Below, piece by piece: positions 18,385 to 27,352 of a stretch of DNA of 48,961 nucleotides (within the stretch, counting starts at the first letter, position 1; the number at the start of each line of letters is the position of its first letter). Origin of the DNA: Bacteroidota bacterium (GTDB lineage: Bacteria; Bacteroidota; Bacteroidia; NS11-12g; UBA955); NCBI GenBank assembly GCA_030833525.1, contig JAURGZ010000011.1, positions 1 through 48,961 of the forward strand, given 5' to 3'. The position numbers and the translations under genes are program-made. The notes under the pieces are model-generated. The model was not told the origin of the DNA, did no database searches, and worked only from the letters and a program-made list of their open reading frames with translations.

Positions 18385-19228
18385 GCCAGCAAAGATATCG
18401 CTAATTCATACGATCAGCGGGTTCAAAGGACCGGTCTATGCCTTGGCAGGGTTTTATGCCGGTGGGGCAGACGGTTACCTCGTGCGCTGGGACGCCGAAA
18501 CCGGCACGGGCCTGGCTTGTGCCCAATTTCCATCGGCGATTTTTGCCCTGCACGAGCAAGGGGACCAGGTCTGGATAGGAACCTTCTCGGGCCAATTGTA
18601 TCGTTATCGTCCTGGATCAGGGGTCGAAGAGATGCTGCGCTGCGGCTCGGCCATTTATGCCATTCAATCGACGGGTCAGTCCTTGTGGGTGGGCTGTAAA
18701 TCGGGTCATTTGTGGACCTGGGACGGAGAGAATACATGGCAGAGTCAAGCCGTATTGCCGGGGGCCTTGCGTCACTTGAACGTTCATCGAGGCGAAATGT
18801 GGTACGGCGGATCAGGTGGTTCCTGGGGCCCACTGGAGGGCTCACAATGCCCGGTGGTTCATCAAGGAACAATCAGCGGTTTGGCCATGGCTCCTGATAG
18901 GGTTGTGAGTTCAGGAATGGATGCCAAGCTTTGTCTATGGAATCCAAGTGCTGACATGGGTTGGGTCTGTCAGCAAGAGATACCCGCCCATCTCCAAGGC
19001 ATACATGCCTTGGCTTTGCAGCCCCTTCAATCGGTTTTGCTCACCGGCAGCTTGGATAAATCCATCAAAGTTTGGGATTTCGCTACCTTGACTCTGCTCA
19101 AGGTGATGGATCCCAGCAAGGGTGAAATGGCGCACACCCGCAGTGTAAATGCCCTGCAATGGCTCGATGATGAACGGTTTGTTTCGGTAAGCGACGATGC
19201 GACCCTCAAGCTGTGGCGCTGGGCCTAA
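18383..19228 (+). CDS. WD40-repeat beta-propeller protein
   Basis: 281 residues with about six to seven WD40-like blades. The clearest are near the C-terminus (LTGSLDKSIKVWD, FVSVSDDATLKLWRW) and near the start (GGADGYLVRWD); the middle ones are degenerate. No signal peptide, so probably cytoplasmic, where such propellers act as protein-binding scaffolds. The partner is unknown. I start at the ATG at 18383; an ATG at 18377 is equally possible. Either way its 5' end abuts or overlaps the start of the divergent phosphopantetheinyl transferase gene, so any promoter must lie inside that gene. Confidence 0.78.
   Translation: MPAKISLIHTISGFKGPVYALAGFYAGGADGYLVRWDAETGTGLACAQFPSAIFALHEQGDQVWIGTFSGQLYRYRPGSGVEEMLRCGSAIYAIQSTGQSLWVGCKSGHLWTWDGENTWQSQAVLPGALRHLNVHRGEMWYGGSGGSWGPLEGSQCPVVHQGTISGLAMAPDRVVSSGMDAKLCLWNPSADMGWVCQQEIPAHLQGIHALALQPLQSVLLTGSLDKSIKVWDFATLTLLKVMDPSKGEMAHTRSVNALQWLDDERFVSVSDDATLKLWRWA
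18390..18397 (-). promoter_or_regulatory. Candidate -7 element for the phosphopantetheinyl transferase
   Basis: Minus-strand TATCTTTG, a full match, five bases before the ATG at 18384. It lies inside the first codons of the divergent WD40 gene. Confidence 0.5.
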
Positions 19229-19239
19229 AAGGATACGAG

Positions 19240-19260
19240 GCTGATATGATTTTTATCAGC
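19240..19260. other. Inverted repeat after the WD40 gene
   Basis: GCTGATA (19240-19246) and TATCAGC (19254-19260) with a 7-base spacer, 11 bases after the WD40 stop. No T-run follows, so it is a weak terminator candidate or an operator for the next gene. Confidence 0.35.
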
Positions 19261-19282
19261 ATTCGCGGTCTGCTTTTCCGCT

Positions 19283-19290
19283 TACCTTTG
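19283..19290 (+). promoter_or_regulatory. Candidate -7 element for the secreted barrel-like protein
   Basis: TACCTTTG, a full match, nine bases before the ATG at 19300. Confidence 0.5.
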
Positions 19291-19299
19291 AAATAGCAT

Positions 19300-20190
19300 A
19301 TGAAGAAAGCTATTCTTTCCCTGTTGAGCTTGGCGGCCGCTGCGGCTGCTTCGGCTCAAAGCGACTCCAGTTTCCTGAGTCCCACTTTGCAAGCATCGAT
19401 CAATCACCATGCTTCCCGATATGTCTTTGCTCCTTCTGCCTATCCTGTTCCGATGGGTGGATTTTATTACCAGACCTATGATTTTGCCACCCACGATGTA
19501 CAAGTCGGGCTAACCGAGAACTTTTCGTTGGGAATGGGTTATGCATTGCCCTTATTCGCCTACATCACTCCCAAATGGAGCACCGAAGTCAGCGAAAAGG
19601 TTCGTTTTGCCCTGGGTGACTTAGGGGCAACCAGTATGTTTTTGCCCCAGGAAAACGCCATACGCATGAACATTGCCTACGGTACGTTCACCGTAGGAAC
19701 GCCTCAAAGCAATGCGAGTCTGGGAATTGGTTATTTCAGCAACAATTGGAGCGACAACAGTTCATTCATCGTCAACGGTGGGGGCATGGAGCGGGTAACC
19801 GATAACATTTATCTGGTCGGTGAATTGTGGTACAATCAGTCTCCCTTGACGTTGAAAACCACGCAGTCGACTTGGGTGCTCGATGCCAATGGGCAGCCCA
19901 TCGTGAACAATGGCTATTACGAAGTGACCTACAAAGATTTGAGTTTGGAAACCAAACAGCGATTGTTGTTCGGCAGTTTGCAATTTCGCATCATAGGGAC
20001 TCAAGAAAATACCCGCAGTTGGTCGTTTGGTTTGGCCGGCCTTTCCTTGAGCAGAGATCAGAAAACATTCAAAAATCAATCGGAATGGGGCAGTGAATAC
20101 GAATCCTCGATCGGGGCCATCAACACCTTTCTCTTTCTTCCCAGCATAACCTACATCAAGAAGTTCGGCGACCTTTCTGGATTTAATTAA
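19300..20190 (+). CDS. Secreted protein of unknown function, probably outer-membrane beta-barrel
   Basis: 296 residues. A clear signal peptide (MKKAILSLLSLAAAAAASAQS, cleavage after the SAQ region near residue 20) precedes a sequence with alternating polar and aromatic residues and many short Gly/Asn/Asp turns (GLTENFSLGMGYALPLF, ASLGIGYFSNN, WSFGLAGLSLS), the pattern of antiparallel barrel strands. No specific family is recognised and no transport or enzyme motif is seen. It has its own -7 element and lies alone between the WD40 gene and dcd, which also has its own. Confidence 0.7.
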   Translation: MKKAILSLLSLAAAAAASAQSDSSFLSPTLQASINHHASRYVFAPSAYPVPMGGFYYQTYDFATHDVQVGLTENFSLGMGYALPLFAYITPKWSTEVSEKVRFALGDLGATSMFLPQENAIRMNIAYGTFTVGTPQSNASLGIGYFSNNWSDNSSFIVNGGGMERVTDNIYLVGELWYNQSPLTLKTTQSTWVLDANGQPIVNNGYYEVTYKDLSLETKQRLLFGSLQFRIIGTQENTRSWSFGLAGLSLSRDQKTFKNQSEWGSEYESSIGAINTFLFLPSITYIKKFGDLSGFN

Positions 20191-20195
20191 GGGTG

Positions 20196-20203
20196 TATAT
20201 TTG
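20196..20203 (+). promoter_or_regulatory. Candidate -7 element for dcd
   Basis: TATATTTG, a full match, five bases before the dcd ATG at 20209. Confidence 0.55.
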
Positions 20204-20208
20204 CCTTC

Positions 20209-20745
20209 ATGATCCTGTCTGACAAGCGCATCCTGGAAGAAATCGAGAAAAAGACTATCGTCATTGAGCCTTATGACCGTGCTGCTCTAGGTAGCAATAG
20301 CTATGATGTGCACTTGGGTCCTCATTTGGCGCTGTACAAAGACGAAGTATTGGATGCCAAGGCACACAACACCATTGAGCACTTTGAAATTCCCGACGAA
20401 GGCTATGTGCTTCAACCCGATCAATTTTACCTTGGGGTAACCTTGGAATACACCGAAACCCATGCCCATGTTCCTTTTTTGGAAGGCAAGAGTTCAACCG
20501 GGCGCTTGGGGATTGATATTCACGCCACCGCTGGCAAAGGAGACGTGGGTTTCTGCGGCAACTGGACCTTGGAAATATCGGTTAAAAAGCCCGTTCGTGT
20601 CTACAAGGGCATGCCCATTGGGCAACTGATTTACTTCCCTGTGGAAGGTGAAATTTTGGTTCCCTACAACTCCAAAAAGAATGCGAAATACAGCGGTCAA
20701 CCCAACCGTCCTGTGGAAAGCATGATGTGGAAGAACTCCTTCTAA
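20209..20745 (+). CDS. dcd: dCTP deaminase
   Basis: 178 residues, trimeric dUTPase-like fold. Key segments are GSNSYDVHLGP, the substrate-binding EGKSSTGRLGIDIHATAGKGDVGF and GNWTLEISV with the catalytic glutamate, then GMPIGQLIYF. The enzyme deaminates dCTP to dUTP, which a separate dUTPase turns into dUMP for thymidylate synthesis; whether this one is bifunctional cannot be told. Length is normal for bacterial Dcd. It has its own close promoter element and ends 44 bases before glyS. Confidence 0.94.
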   Translation: MILSDKRILEEIEKKTIVIEPYDRAALGSNSYDVHLGPHLALYKDEVLDAKAHNTIEHFEIPDEGYVLQPDQFYLGVTLEYTETHAHVPFLEGKSSTGRLGIDIHATAGKGDVGFCGNWTLEISVKKPVRVYKGMPIGQLIYFPVEGEILVPYNSKKNAKYSGQPNRPVESMMWKNSF

Positions 20746-20774
20746 AATAGGGGTGTCAAACGCCTCGAAAGGCC

Positions 20775-20782
20775 TATTTTTG
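20775..20782 (+). promoter_or_regulatory. Candidate -7 element for glyS-pgk
   Basis: TATTTTTG, a full match, seven bases before the glyS ATG at 20790. Confidence 0.55.
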
Positions 20783-20789
20783 CGGCAGT

Positions 20790-22331
20790 ATGAGCGACGC
20801 CGCCCTCTTTGATAAAATCATTTCCCATTGCAAGGAATACGGTTTTGTGTTCCCTTCTTCTGACATCTACGGTGGTTTGGCTGCTGTGTATGATTACGGT
20901 CAAAACGGAGCCCCCTTGCGCAACAATCTGCGCCAATACTGGTGGCAGAGCATGACCCAGTTGCATGCCAATATCGTGGGCATTGATGCGGCCATTTTCA
21001 TGCATCCGAAGACCTGGAAAGCCTCCGGACACGTCGATGGTTTCAATGACCCTATGATCGACAACAAGGACTCGAAAAAGCGCTACCGCGCCGATGTGTT
21101 GATCGAAGACCACCAAGAGAAGATTCGCCAAAAAATCGAGAAGGAAGTAGAAAAAGCCGCCAAGCGATTTGGCGATACTTTCGATGCTGCCATGTACCGC
21201 AGCACCAATCCTCGCGTCATGGGCTACCAAGAGCAAATCGATCGCTGCGACGCCGTTCTAAAAGAGGGTTTGGAGACAGGGCAATTGCACCTGATCAAGG
21301 AATTGATTGAATCTGAAGGCATCGTTTGTCCCATTTCGGGTTCCAAAAATTGGACCGATGTGCGCCAGTTCAATTTGATGTACTCCACCCAAATGAGTGC
21401 GGTTGAAAGTGGCGAAGACCAGCTGTTTTTAAGGCCCGAAACCGCCCAGGGTATTTTTGTGAATTTCTTAAATGTGCAAAAGACAGGCCGCATGAAGTTG
21501 CCCTTCGGTATCGCCCAAACGGGAAAGGCCTTTCGCAATGAAATTGTAGCCCGGCAATTCATCATGCGCATGAAAGAGTTTGAGCAAATGGAGATGCAGT
21601 TCTTTTGCCAGCCCGGCACGGAAATAGAATGGTACGAATACTGGAAAGAAATGCGCATGAAATGGCACCAGGCCATGGGGATTCCCGCCGCTTCGTATCG
21701 CTACCACAATCACGTAAAATTGGCTCACTACGCCAATGCCGCCGTTGATATTGAATTTGATTTTCCTTTTGGCTTCAAAGAGGTAGAAGGCATTCACAGC
21801 CGTACGGATTTCGATTTGGGCCGTCACGAGGAGTTTAGCGGTAAAAAGTTGCGCTATTTCGACCCCGAGCGAAACGAGAGCTATATCCCCTATGTGGTGG
21901 AAACCAGCATCGGCCTGGATCGATTGTTCCTGTTGACCCTGTGCCACGCTTACTGCGAAGAGGAATTGGAGGGCGATACCCGCGTTGTCCTGAAATTGCA
22001 CCCAGCCCTGGCGCCGGTCAAAGCGGCCATTTTGCCCTTGGTGAAAAAAGATGGATTGCCCGAGTTGGCCGAAGAAATTTATCAGCAACTGCGCTTGGAT
22101 TTCCCTTGTTACATCGAAGACAAAGACAGCATTGGCAAGCGCTATCGCCGAATGGATGCCATTGGAACTCCCTTCTGCATTACCGTAGACCACGATAGCT
22201 TGCAAGACCGTACGGTCACCTTGCGCCATCGCGACAGCATGAAGCAAGAACGCATTTCGATCGATGAGTTGCCTGCCATTTTGAGCCGCGAAACAGCCAT
22301 GTCTAGCTTATTGAAAAAACTGATTGCATGA
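20790..22331 (+). CDS. glyS: Glycyl-tRNA synthetase, homodimeric type
   Basis: 513 residues, a class II synthetase of the alpha-2 (eukaryote/archaea-like) form. The start [24 protein letters not shown] is diagnostic. Motif 2 ([25 protein letters not shown]) and motif 3 ([12 protein letters not shown]) are present, followed by a complete anticodon-binding domain (about 400-510; [40 protein letters not shown]). It charges tRNA-Gly. It overlaps pgk by four bases (ATGA), so the two are translated from one mRNA. Confidence 0.96.
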   Translation: MSDAALFDKIISHCKEYGFVFPSSDIYGGLAAVYDYGQNGAPLRNNLRQYWWQSMTQLHANIVGIDAAIFMHPKTWKASGHVDGFNDPMIDNKDSKKRYRADVLIEDHQEKIRQKIEKEVEKAAKRFGDTFDAAMYRSTNPRVMGYQEQIDRCDAVLKEGLETGQLHLIKELIESEGIVCPISGSKNWTDVRQFNLMYSTQMSAVESGEDQLFLRPETAQGIFVNFLNVQKTGRMKLPFGIAQTGKAFRNEIVARQFIMRMKEFEQMEMQFFCQPGTEIEWYEYWKEMRMKWHQAMGIPAASYRYHNHVKLAHYANAAVDIEFDFPFGFKEVEGIHSRTDFDLGRHEEFSGKKLRYFDPERNESYIPYVVETSIGLDRLFLLTLCHAYCEEELEGDTRVVLKLHPALAPVKAAILPLVKKDGLPELAEEIYQQLRLDFPCYIEDKDSIGKRYRRMDAIGTPFCITVDHDSLQDRTVTLRHRDSMKQERISIDELPAILSRETAMSSLLKKLIA

Positions 22332-23521
22332 AAACCATAGAAACCATCGATCTCGCAGGAGAGAAGGTCATGTTGCGCGTTGATTTCAACGTGCCTTTGA
22401 ATGCTGAATTCGCCATCACCGATGACTCGCGCATGCGAGCCGCTCTGCCCACCTTGAATAAAATCCTCCACGATGGGGCCTCTGTCATCATCATGAGCCA
22501 TTTGGGCCGTCCCAAAAATGGACCTGAGGATCACTTTTCTTTGATACACATTCGCCAGCACTTGGCAGATTTATTGGGCCGCGAAGTTGATTTTGCCAGC
22601 GATTGCATAGGCGAAGAAGCCGCTTCAAAAGCAGCCGCGCTCAAGCCGGGTCAAGTCTTGCTGTTGGAGAATTTGCGTTTTTACAAGGAAGAAGAAAAAG
22701 GCGATGAAGCCTTCAGTGTTCGCCTGGCTTCTATGGGAACTTTTTACGTCAATGACGCCTTTGGTACGGCTCACCGAGCCCATGCATCAACGGCCATCAT
22801 GGCGGCTCATTTCTCGGGTAAGAAAGGCTTTGGTCTGTTGATGGCCAAGGAAGTGGCCAACGCCGAGAAAGTCATGTCGAATCCGGCTCGCCCCTTGACT
22901 GCCATTGTGGGCGGAGCCAAAGTGAGCGATAAAATTCTCATCGTTGAAAACCTCATGAAGGTGGCCGATCACATCTTGATTGGCGGGGGAATGGCTTACA
23001 CATTTTTCAAAGCGCAGGGAGGGGAGATTGGAAATTCTCTTTGCGAAGATGATCGCCTGGAAACTTGCCGCGATATTCTGAATCGCGCGGCTGAGCAAGG
23101 GGTTCAGATTCACTTGCCTGTTGACAGCGTATTGGCCGATCGATTCGCTTCTGACGCTCAAACCCAGGTGGCTCAATCGGGTCAAATCCCCAGCGGATGG
23201 ATGGGTCTTGATATAGGATCTCAAGCGCAAACTGATTTTTCAACCGTATTGAAAAACAGCAAAACCATTTTGTGGAACGGCCCCATGGGCGTGTTCGAAA
23301 TGGATGCATTTGCCGCCGGCACCAAGGCGGTGGCCGAGGCGGTAGCCGAGGCCACTCAAAACGGGGCATTCAGCTTGATCGGCGGGGGAGATAGCGCAGC
23401 GGCTGTTTATCAATTTGGTTTCGAATCGCAGGTGAGTTATGTCAGCACCGGCGGGGGTGCCTTGCTTGAGTTTTTCGAGGGAAAAACCTTGCCTGGAATC
23501 GCGGCTGTGTTGGTAGACTAA
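22328..23521 (+). CDS. pgk: Phosphoglycerate kinase
   Basis: 397 residues, two Rossmann-like lobes. [10 protein letters not shown] (1,3-bisphosphoglycerate site), [37 protein letters not shown], and the C-terminal nucleotide site [13 protein letters not shown] and [10 protein letters not shown] are all in place. It makes ATP and 3-phosphoglycerate in glycolysis. It starts within the glyS stop (four-base overlap) and ends four bases inside a convergent unknown gene. Confidence 0.97.
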   Translation: MKTIETIDLAGEKVMLRVDFNVPLNAEFAITDDSRMRAALPTLNKILHDGASVIIMSHLGRPKNGPEDHFSLIHIRQHLADLLGREVDFASDCIGEEAASKAAALKPGQVLLLENLRFYKEEEKGDEAFSVRLASMGTFYVNDAFGTAHRAHASTAIMAAHFSGKKGFGLLMAKEVANAEKVMSNPARPLTAIVGGAKVSDKILIVENLMKVADHILIGGGMAYTFFKAQGGEIGNSLCEDDRLETCRDILNRAAEQGVQIHLPVDSVLADRFASDAQTQVAQSGQIPSGWMGLDIGSQAQTDFSTVLKNSKTILWNGPMGVFEMDAFAAGTKAVAEAVAEATQNGAFSLIGGGDSAAAVYQFGFESQVSYVSTGGGALLEFFEGKTLPGIAAVLVD

Positions 23522-24012
23522 AGTCCCAGCAATTGCCTTTGTTGGTTGCTCAGGCAGCCACACTGGCGAAAATAGGCGTACATGGTGCTGCGCAGCGCAT
23601 GAGCGTCCAATTCGGCTTTGTGGTTGACTAAAAATTGAGCATCTGTGTTCAATTGACCCTTCATGTCTAAGAAATCAGGGGTGGAGCAGGCGAAGCTGAA
23701 CCGCAAGAATCGAATTTCTGTGTTGTTGGGGTCCTGAGTGACGGCTTTGCCAAAGTAGGCCCAAGCCGATTGGGCTTTGCTGTATTTGGTAGCGGGCCAG
23801 TAACTGTCTCGGGCCTCGAAGCCGAGCGAAGTAGCATAATAGGCTTTTCCCAAGGAGCTGCTGATTTGGCTTTGGGCAAGCCGAGCCAAAGTGCTGTTGT
23901 GGGTGGGGTTGCTCAAGGTTTCCAGGTAAGATTGGCGCAAGGCTTGTTGGTTGGAAGCCATTGCCCCAAGACCCAACCCCAGAATGCACACCCATAGCCA
24001 TGCCCATCGCAT
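23518..24012 (-). CDS. Small secreted protein of unknown function
   Basis: 164 residues with an N-terminal signal peptide ([16 protein letters not shown], cleavage near residue 19). The mature part is helical, with [52 protein letters not shown] resembling a pair of TPR-like helices, and a C-terminal CGCLSNQQ. Tetratricopeptide relatives usually scaffold protein contacts in the periplasm, but the match is too weak to assign a family. It converges on pgk with a 4-base overlap and may be co-transcribed with corA, whose stop lies 30 bases upstream of its start. Confidence 0.65.
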   Translation of the reverse strand: MRWAWLWVCILGLGLGAMASNQQALRQSYLETLSNPTHNSTLARLAQSQISSSLGKAYYATSLGFEARDSYWPATKYSKAQSAWAYFGKAVTQDPNNTEIRFLRFSFACSTPDFLDMKGQLNTDAQFLVNHKAELDAHALRSTMYAYFRQCGCLSNQQRQLLGL

Positions 24013-24042
24013 AGATATGGAACATTCGAAGGGCTGAAAAGT

Positions 24043-24993
24043 TTAGAGCCAGCGGCGGCGCTTGAAAAAGAGCAAGGTGCATCCTGAACTCAAGATCATC
24101 AAGCCAACGGCAAACCAGAAGCCCCATTTCCATTGGAATTCAGGCGTGTGAGCGAAGTTCATGCCATAAACCGAGGCTATCAAGGTGGGAGGCATGAAAA
24201 TCACCGAGGCCACGGTGAAGATTTTGATGATTTTGTTTTGCTCGATATTCACAAGACCCATGAACGTGGTCTGCATGTTTTCCAATCGCTGAAAGCTGAA
24301 ATTGGTATGTTCAATCAGCGAGTGAATGTCCTTGATTACAATGCGCAAACGTTCGTAATCATCGCCTTGGAATTCCCGTGATTTGAGAATGCTGCTCAAT
24401 ACACGCTGCTTGTCTACCGCATTTTGACGCAGTTCCAAGGTCAATTCGAGAAGGCGATTGATTTCCAGAATGATTTCTTCATCTGGGGTCTTTTCGAAGG
24501 CAATTTCTTTGCTCAGGCTGCTGATTTGGCGTGCCAAGTTCTCTTGCAAATCAGCATCAGTATCAACAGCCGTTTCCAACAAGGTGGCCAAAATTTGCTT
24601 GCCGCTGTGAAGGGTTTTGCCAGAGGCTTTGATTTTGCGCACGCATTCAGCAAATGCGATGATGTTCGCATCGCGGTAAGTGAAGAGGACATCGTCTTGC
24701 AGAATGATGGAAACGGGATTCAGGATGTACTGATTCCCTTCTTTGTTCAGCTGCAAGAAGTTGTTGTTGGCAATGATTTCGTCGTCGGTTTCGAAATAGC
24801 GCGATGAACTTTCAATCTCCAACTGCTCTTGACGGCTTTGGAATTTGAATTCAAAATGGGATTCTACTTCCTTGATTTCGTCTGAAGTGGGATTCTGAAG
24901 GTCAATCCAAATCAATCCCTCTAAGGTCTCGAGTTGAGACAGTGTCTGTACTTTTTGTACAGCATTGTTTCGCTGGTAATAGACGCGCAGCAT
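24043..24993 (-). CDS. corA: CorA-family magnesium transporter
   Basis: 316 residues. A large cytoplasmic alpha/beta and coiled-coil domain (about 1-250) is followed by two membrane helices. The pore signature YGMN is at 276-279, directly after the first helix (IFTVASVIFMPPTLIASVYGMNF), and the basic C-terminus KRRRWL follows the second. CorA forms a pentameric divalent-cation channel in the inner membrane gated by intracellular magnesium. The 49-base leader behind a complete -33/-7 promoter is among the longest in the window. Confidence 0.92.
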   Translation of the reverse strand: MLRVYYQRNNAVQKVQTLSQLETLEGLIWIDLQNPTSDEIKEVESHFEFKFQSRQEQLEIESSSRYFETDDEIIANNNFLQLNKEGNQYILNPVSIILQDDVLFTYRDANIIAFAECVRKIKASGKTLHSGKQILATLLETAVDTDADLQENLARQISSLSKEIAFEKTPDEEIILEINRLLELTLELRQNAVDKQRVLSSILKSREFQGDDYERLRIVIKDIHSLIEHTNFSFQRLENMQTTFMGLVNIEQNKIIKIFTVASVIFMPPTLIASVYGMNFAHTPEFQWKWGFWFAVGLMILSSGCTLLFFKRRRWL

Positions 24994-25042
24994 AGGGTAT
25001 TTCGACTTCGAGGTTCGCTATCCATGGGAGTGGGAACGGGCG

Positions 25043-25073
25043 CAAAATTAGGGGTGAAAAACGGCCGAGCCAA
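25043..25073 (-). promoter_or_regulatory. corA promoter
   Basis: On the minus strand, TTG (25073-25071), 20 bases, TAATTTTG (25050-25043). Both elements and spacing fit the Bacteroidota consensus. The corA ATG is 49 bases downstream. Confidence 0.65.
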
Positions 25074-25085
25074 GTTTTGACAGCC

Positions 25086-25817
25086 TTATAAGCGTCCAAA
25101 AATGCTTTTTAGCTTGAGCTCGATAACGCCGAACAATGCTTCGCGGAAGATTTTCGTACTCATTTTCGAGGTTCCGGCTGTTCGGTCTGTGAAAATGATG
25201 GGATGCTCAGCAATGCGGTAACCCTTTTTGGCTGAGCGAAATTTCATTTCAATTTGAAAGGCGTAACCGCGAAACTTGATACCGTCAATGCCGATGGTTT
25301 CCAATACTTGGCGCTGGTAACAGACAAAACCGGCGGTGGTGTCGGCCACATCTAAGCCGGTGATGAACTGTACGTATTTGGAGGCGTAGTAGCTCATCAA
25401 GACACGTCCCATGGGCCAATTGACCACGTTAACAACCCCGCCTACGTAGCGCGATCCGACGCATAGGTCTGATGCATTGGGTCCCTCACAGTGTTCAATG
25501 AGTTTGGGCAGTTGGTCAACCGGGTGCGAAAAGTCGCAATCCATTTCGCAAATGTGGCTGTAGGAGCGATTCAATGCCCAGTGAAAGCCAGCGATGTAGG
25601 CTGTTCCTAAGCCATTTTTCTCTGTTCTTTCCAGCAAATGCAGTCGCTCAGCATACTGAGTCTGTAGGGCTTTTACCGCTGCGCCCGTACCATCGGGAGA
25701 ACCATCGTCTACGATGAGCAAATCGATGCCTTTTTCCAAGCCCATGACGCGGTGCACCATCGATTCGATGTTTTCGATTTCGTTGTAGGTGGGAATGATG
25801 ACCAAATAGGGGCTCAT
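25086..25817 (-). CDS. Polyprenol-phosphate mannosyltransferase-like glycosyltransferase
   Basis: 243 residues. Family 2 fold of the DPM1 type: IIPTYNEIENIESMV, LLIVDDGSPDGTG, NGLGTAYIAGFHWAL, the metal-binding EMDCDFSHPVDQLP, and the later VNWPMGRVLMSYYASKYVQF and AFQIEMKFRSAKKGYRIAEHPI. It would move mannose or a related sugar from a nucleotide donor to a polyprenyl phosphate. It ends after the catalytic domain, so it is the short soluble form without membrane helices, held to the membrane by its lipid substrate. It diverges from a GmhB-like phosphatase, whose product line also feeds nucleotide sugars. Confidence 0.86.
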   Translation of the reverse strand: MSPYLVIIPTYNEIENIESMVHRVMGLEKGIDLLIVDDGSPDGTGAAVKALQTQYAERLHLLERTEKNGLGTAYIAGFHWALNRSYSHICEMDCDFSHPVDQLPKLIEHCEGPNASDLCVGSRYVGGVVNVVNWPMGRVLMSYYASKYVQFITGLDVADTTAGFVCYQRQVLETIGIDGIKFRGYAFQIEMKFRSAKKGYRIAEHPIIFTDRTAGTSKMSTKIFREALFGVIELKLKSIFGRL

Positions 25818-25855
25818 GGGCGAAAGGCGAATTTACGTTATTTTGCAGCAAATCT

Positions 25856-26344
25856 ATGCGCCAGAAAGCCCTGTTCCTCGACCGCGACGGTGTCATCAAC
25901 CACGATCCCGGTGATTACACCAAAAGCCTCGACGAATTTCATCTGCTACCAGGAGCTTTGGAGACCATGAAGGCCTGGTACGATCGTGGGTATAAATTGG
26001 TGGTCATTACCAATCAGGCGGGCCTCGATAAAGGCCTGTATACCCAAGATGACGTAGAGCAAATTCACCAGTTTTTACAAGGGCGCTGCGTGGCCATGGG
26101 GTTTCGCATCGAAGAATGCTTGTACTGCCCACACCACGAGGGTCGCTCGGGTCGCTGCCTGTGCCGCAAACCCGGATCCCTTTTGATTGAAAGGGCCCTG
26201 CATCGATACGGGCTGGATCCGGCTCAGAGCCTGATGATGGGCGATAAGCCCCGCGATGTAGAAGCGGCTGAAAAAGCCGGCATACAAGGTCTTTTGATTC
26301 CAGTCAACGAAGGCCCTTTGAGGCCAGAAATGCTGGGCTTATAA
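25856..26344 (+). CDS. HAD phosphatase, GmhB/HisB-N type
   Basis: 162 residues. HAD motif I FLDRDGVIN (nucleophile Asp9, acid Asp11), motif II VITNQAGLDKG, a lysine in CRKPGSLLIERA (motif III), and GDKPRDVEAAEKAGI (motif IV). The zinc-binding loop CLYCPHHEGRSGRCLC is characteristic of D,D-heptose 1,7-bisphosphate phosphatase and of the HisB phosphatase domain. Heptose phosphatase is more likely, as no his genes of that pathway are nearby, but substrate cannot be settled from sequence. TTATTTTG (25838-25845), one base off the -7 consensus, precedes it. Confidence 0.85.
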   Translation: MRQKALFLDRDGVINHDPGDYTKSLDEFHLLPGALETMKAWYDRGYKLVVITNQAGLDKGLYTQDDVEQIHQFLQGRCVAMGFRIEECLYCPHHEGRSGRCLCRKPGSLLIERALHRYGLDPAQSLMMGDKPRDVEAAEKAGIQGLLIPVNEGPLRPEMLGL

Positions 26345-26758
26345 GCCTAGGGCTTGATCCACAGGCTCCCACAGCTCGATTTGGTTTCCATCGGGATCTA
26401 AGATCCAAGCAAAAGAACCAAACTCATGGGTTTCGACTGGCTTGAGAGTTTCAATGCCTTGTTTCTTTAGCTTTTCGAGCAGCAGAGCCAAATGGTCTAC
26501 ACGATAATTGACCATGTAGCTTTGGCCTTCGACCAGAAAATAACGGTCGTCTTTGTCCATGATGTTCCAACAAGTCGCTCCTGCTTGATCGGGGTCATCG
26601 TGTTGTTTCCAAGGGAAAACCACTCCGTATGGACCGATGTCCAATCCGAGCGATTGGCTATACCAGTCATTCATGCGATCCACTTGTGAACTGCGCAAGA
26701 ATATTCCCCCTATGCCGGTGATATGGCCGGGACTTTTGCTGCTGTTTTGTTGAATCAT
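26339..26758 (-). CDS. VOC-family (glyoxalase/bleomycin-resistance fold) protein
   Basis: 139 residues with the two beta-alpha-beta-beta-beta modules of the VOC fold: GIGGIFLRSSQVDRMNDWYSQSLGLDIG at the start, and VDHLALLLEKLKKQGIE then GSFAWILDPDGNQIELWEP at the end. The terminal His and Glu positions (VDHLAL, IELWEP) fit a metal site. Members include lyases, dioxygenases and resistance proteins; no specific role is readable. I start at MIQQNSSKS (ATG 26756-26758), one base after the tlpA-like stop, so the pair is an operon. The 3' end overlaps the convergent phosphatase by six bases. Confidence 0.8.
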   Translation of the reverse strand: MIQQNSSKSPGHITGIGGIFLRSSQVDRMNDWYSQSLGLDIGPYGVVFPWKQHDDPDQAGATCWNIMDKDDRYFLVEGQSYMVNYRVDHLALLLEKLKKQGIETLKPVETHEFGSFAWILDPDGNQIELWEPVDQALGL

Positions 26759-26759
26759 A

Positions 26760-27266
26760 TCAATGAGCGCCAGCGGCTCCCGCAATGCGTTTGATTTCCT
26801 CTTCGAGGTTTTCTTCGGCACCGGGGACATAGCCTTGGTGCTTGTATTGCAGTTGACCCTCGCTGTCGTAAATGAAGGTAAATGGAGGGTTGGTGCCACC
26901 CATGGCGCGAAACAAATCTTGGTTTTGGTCCAAAACCACCGTGTAAGTCCAGCCACGGCTGTTGACAAAGGGGCCTACTTTGGTGCTGTTGCGCGCGTCG
27001 TCTACGCTTACCGCAATCAATTCAACCCCGTAATTGTCTTGCCATTCTTCGTATTTGTTGTCGTCAATGGCCTGCAATTCTTTGATGCAGGGACCGCACC
27101 ACGTTGCCCAAAAAGAAACCACCGTGATTTGGCCTTTTTTGACCAATGAATCGAATGCTACGGTATTGCGGTTCAGGTCTACTACATCAATAGAAGGGGC
27201 TTTCTGAGCGAGGACTTCGGTGAACAAGGCGCCCAAAACAAGCAGGAACAAGGTGAATTTTTTCAT
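26760..27266 (-). CDS. TlpA/ResA-like secreted thioredoxin
   Basis: 168 residues. A signal peptide (MKKFTLFLLVLGALFTEVLAQ) is followed by a thioredoxin fold with the redox motif WCGPC (Cys57, Cys60) and the cis-proline region NPPFTFIYDSEG. It acts in the periplasm as a thiol-disulfide reductase, in the family that keeps cytochrome c apoprotein cysteines reduced or handles oxidative damage. A di-heme cytochrome is encoded 4 kb away, but a link is only a guess. I start at the ATG at 27264-27266; an upstream extension of 11 residues spoils the signal peptide. Confidence 0.88.
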   Translation of the reverse strand: MKKFTLFLLVLGALFTEVLAQKAPSIDVVDLNRNTVAFDSLVKKGQITVVSFWATWCGPCIKELQAIDDNKYEEWQDNYGVELIAVSVDDARNSTKVGPFVNSRGWTYTVVLDQNQDLFRAMGGTNPPFTFIYDSEGQLQYKHQGYVPGAEENLEEEIKRIAGAAGAH

Positions 27267-27340
27267 GAGTTGGAGTCGAATTTGGATTCGGTTTGTCAAA
27301 GGTCATGCCAAAATCCATTACGCACAAACCCGTTTGGGGT

Positions 27341-27348
27341 TATTTTTG
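27341..27348 (+). promoter_or_regulatory. Candidate -7 element for hisS-hutH
   Basis: TATTTTTG, a full match, only four bases before the ATG at 27353. It sets the hisS start and rules out the 20-codon-longer reading. Confidence 0.55.
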
Positions 27349-27352
27349 CTCA

